From JAKSCF01 sp028279945 (GTDB taxonomy: Bacteria; Bacillota; Clostridia; Peptostreptococcales; JAAYPU01): a stretch of 39,767 nt of DNA. This document shows positions 39,563-39,767 of the stretch, piece after piece. A program made the position numbers and the translations under genes. The DNA is taken from positions 1 through 39,767 of the forward strand of contig JANQMT010000069.1 in assembly GCA_028279945.1 (NCBI GenBank), read 5' to 3'. Position 1 is the stretch's first letter. Each line of letters opens with the position of its first letter. Under the pieces are notes generated by a model that worked only from the letters and a program-made list of their open reading frames with translations, did no database searches and was not told the DNA's origin.

Positions 39563-39767
39563 TTAATATTGAATCATAAACTTTCGAATAATCTTTACAA
39601 GATCATCATAGCCTTGTGCAAACTGTTCCAATGTCTTGTTAACGGCTCCGAATGTATCGAATTCTTCTATTGCCATGCCGTCATATGCTTTGACAAAGTC
39701 AGGGATTTGTCTTAATTGCTCAATGTAGCTTTCAGGTACTTCTTCTTCCATTCTTGCTTTCACTTCT
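39563..39767 (-). CDS. C-terminal part of a probable transaldolase-family protein
   Basis: The last 67 or so residues of a protein whose 5' part lies beyond the right edge; the frame is open to the end of the window. The tail IPDFVKAYDGMAIEEFDTFG followed by AVNKTLEQFAQGYDDLVKII resembles the C-terminus of transaldolase-like class I aldolases of Clostridia. The catalytic part is not in the window. A terminator follows. Confidence 0.5.
   Translation of the reverse strand, partial: EVKARMEEEVPESYIEQLRQIPDFVKAYDGMAIEEFDTFGAVNKTLEQFAQGYDDLVKIIRKFMIQY

Overview
The window is low-GC DNA from an anaerobic, Gram-positive-type bacterium, most likely a member of the Clostridia. The evidence is strong AGGAGG ribosome-binding sites, frequent TTG/GTG starts, S-layer-homology (SLH) anchored surface proteins, an ECF vitamin transporter, a tungsten/molybdenum aldehyde:ferredoxin oxidoreductase and a sigma-54 activator. 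Nearly all genes are on the minus strand; the exceptions are the 3' end of a gene at the left edge and one GntR-type regulator at 36.2 kb.

Left block (1-4.7 kb): the tail of an unknown gene, a decayed NlpC/P60-like fragment, an NADP-type secondary alcohol dehydrogenase with a textbook sigma-54 promoter, its probable AcoR-like activator, and a purine nucleoside phosphorylase.

Corrinoid-capture block (5.0-19.9 kb): a 2810-residue secreted SLH protein carries an alpha/alpha toroid and three transcobalamin-C-terminal-like (DUF4430) domains. It lies next to a compact five-gene operon: an SLH protein with the same toroid, a membrane-anchored DUF4430 protein, EcfT, a fused EcfA-EcfA', and an ECF S component. 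Upstream is a strong promoter, a clear cobalamin riboswitch, an intrinsic terminator and a 50-residue YezD/DUF2292-like protein. The toroid plus DUF4430 pairing repeats the alpha plus beta domain plan of vertebrate intrinsic factor and transcobalamin. I read the block as a wall-anchored corrinoid-binding system feeding a dedicated ECF importer. This is the most interesting system in the window.

Polyamine block (19.9-35.9 kb): three agmatine deiminase paralogs (one with a signal peptide), two N-carbamoylputrescine amidases, two GPH-type symporters, a MerR/GyrI-like regulator that appears to start at ATT, a putrescine aminotransferase-like enzyme, an SCP2-domain protein, an AOR with a MoaD-like protein, a TetR regulator, a spermidine/diamine acetyltransferase-like GNAT and a small cupin. 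Together they suggest agmatine -> carbamoylputrescine -> putrescine -> 4-aminobutanal -> 4-aminobutyrate, with the aldehyde step reducing ferredoxin. Three promoter-like sites in this block have an abnormal 19-bp spacer with dyads, as expected of MerR targets.

Right block (36.2-39.8 kb): a GntR/FCD regulator, a class III aminotransferase followed by a beta-keto-acid cleavage enzyme (BKACE/Kce family), and the C-terminal end of a probable transaldolase. Dispersed palindromic repeats built on GTTCATCTGTTTGA occur between genes of the polyamine block. No tRNA, rRNA, CRISPR array or intact transposase was seen.
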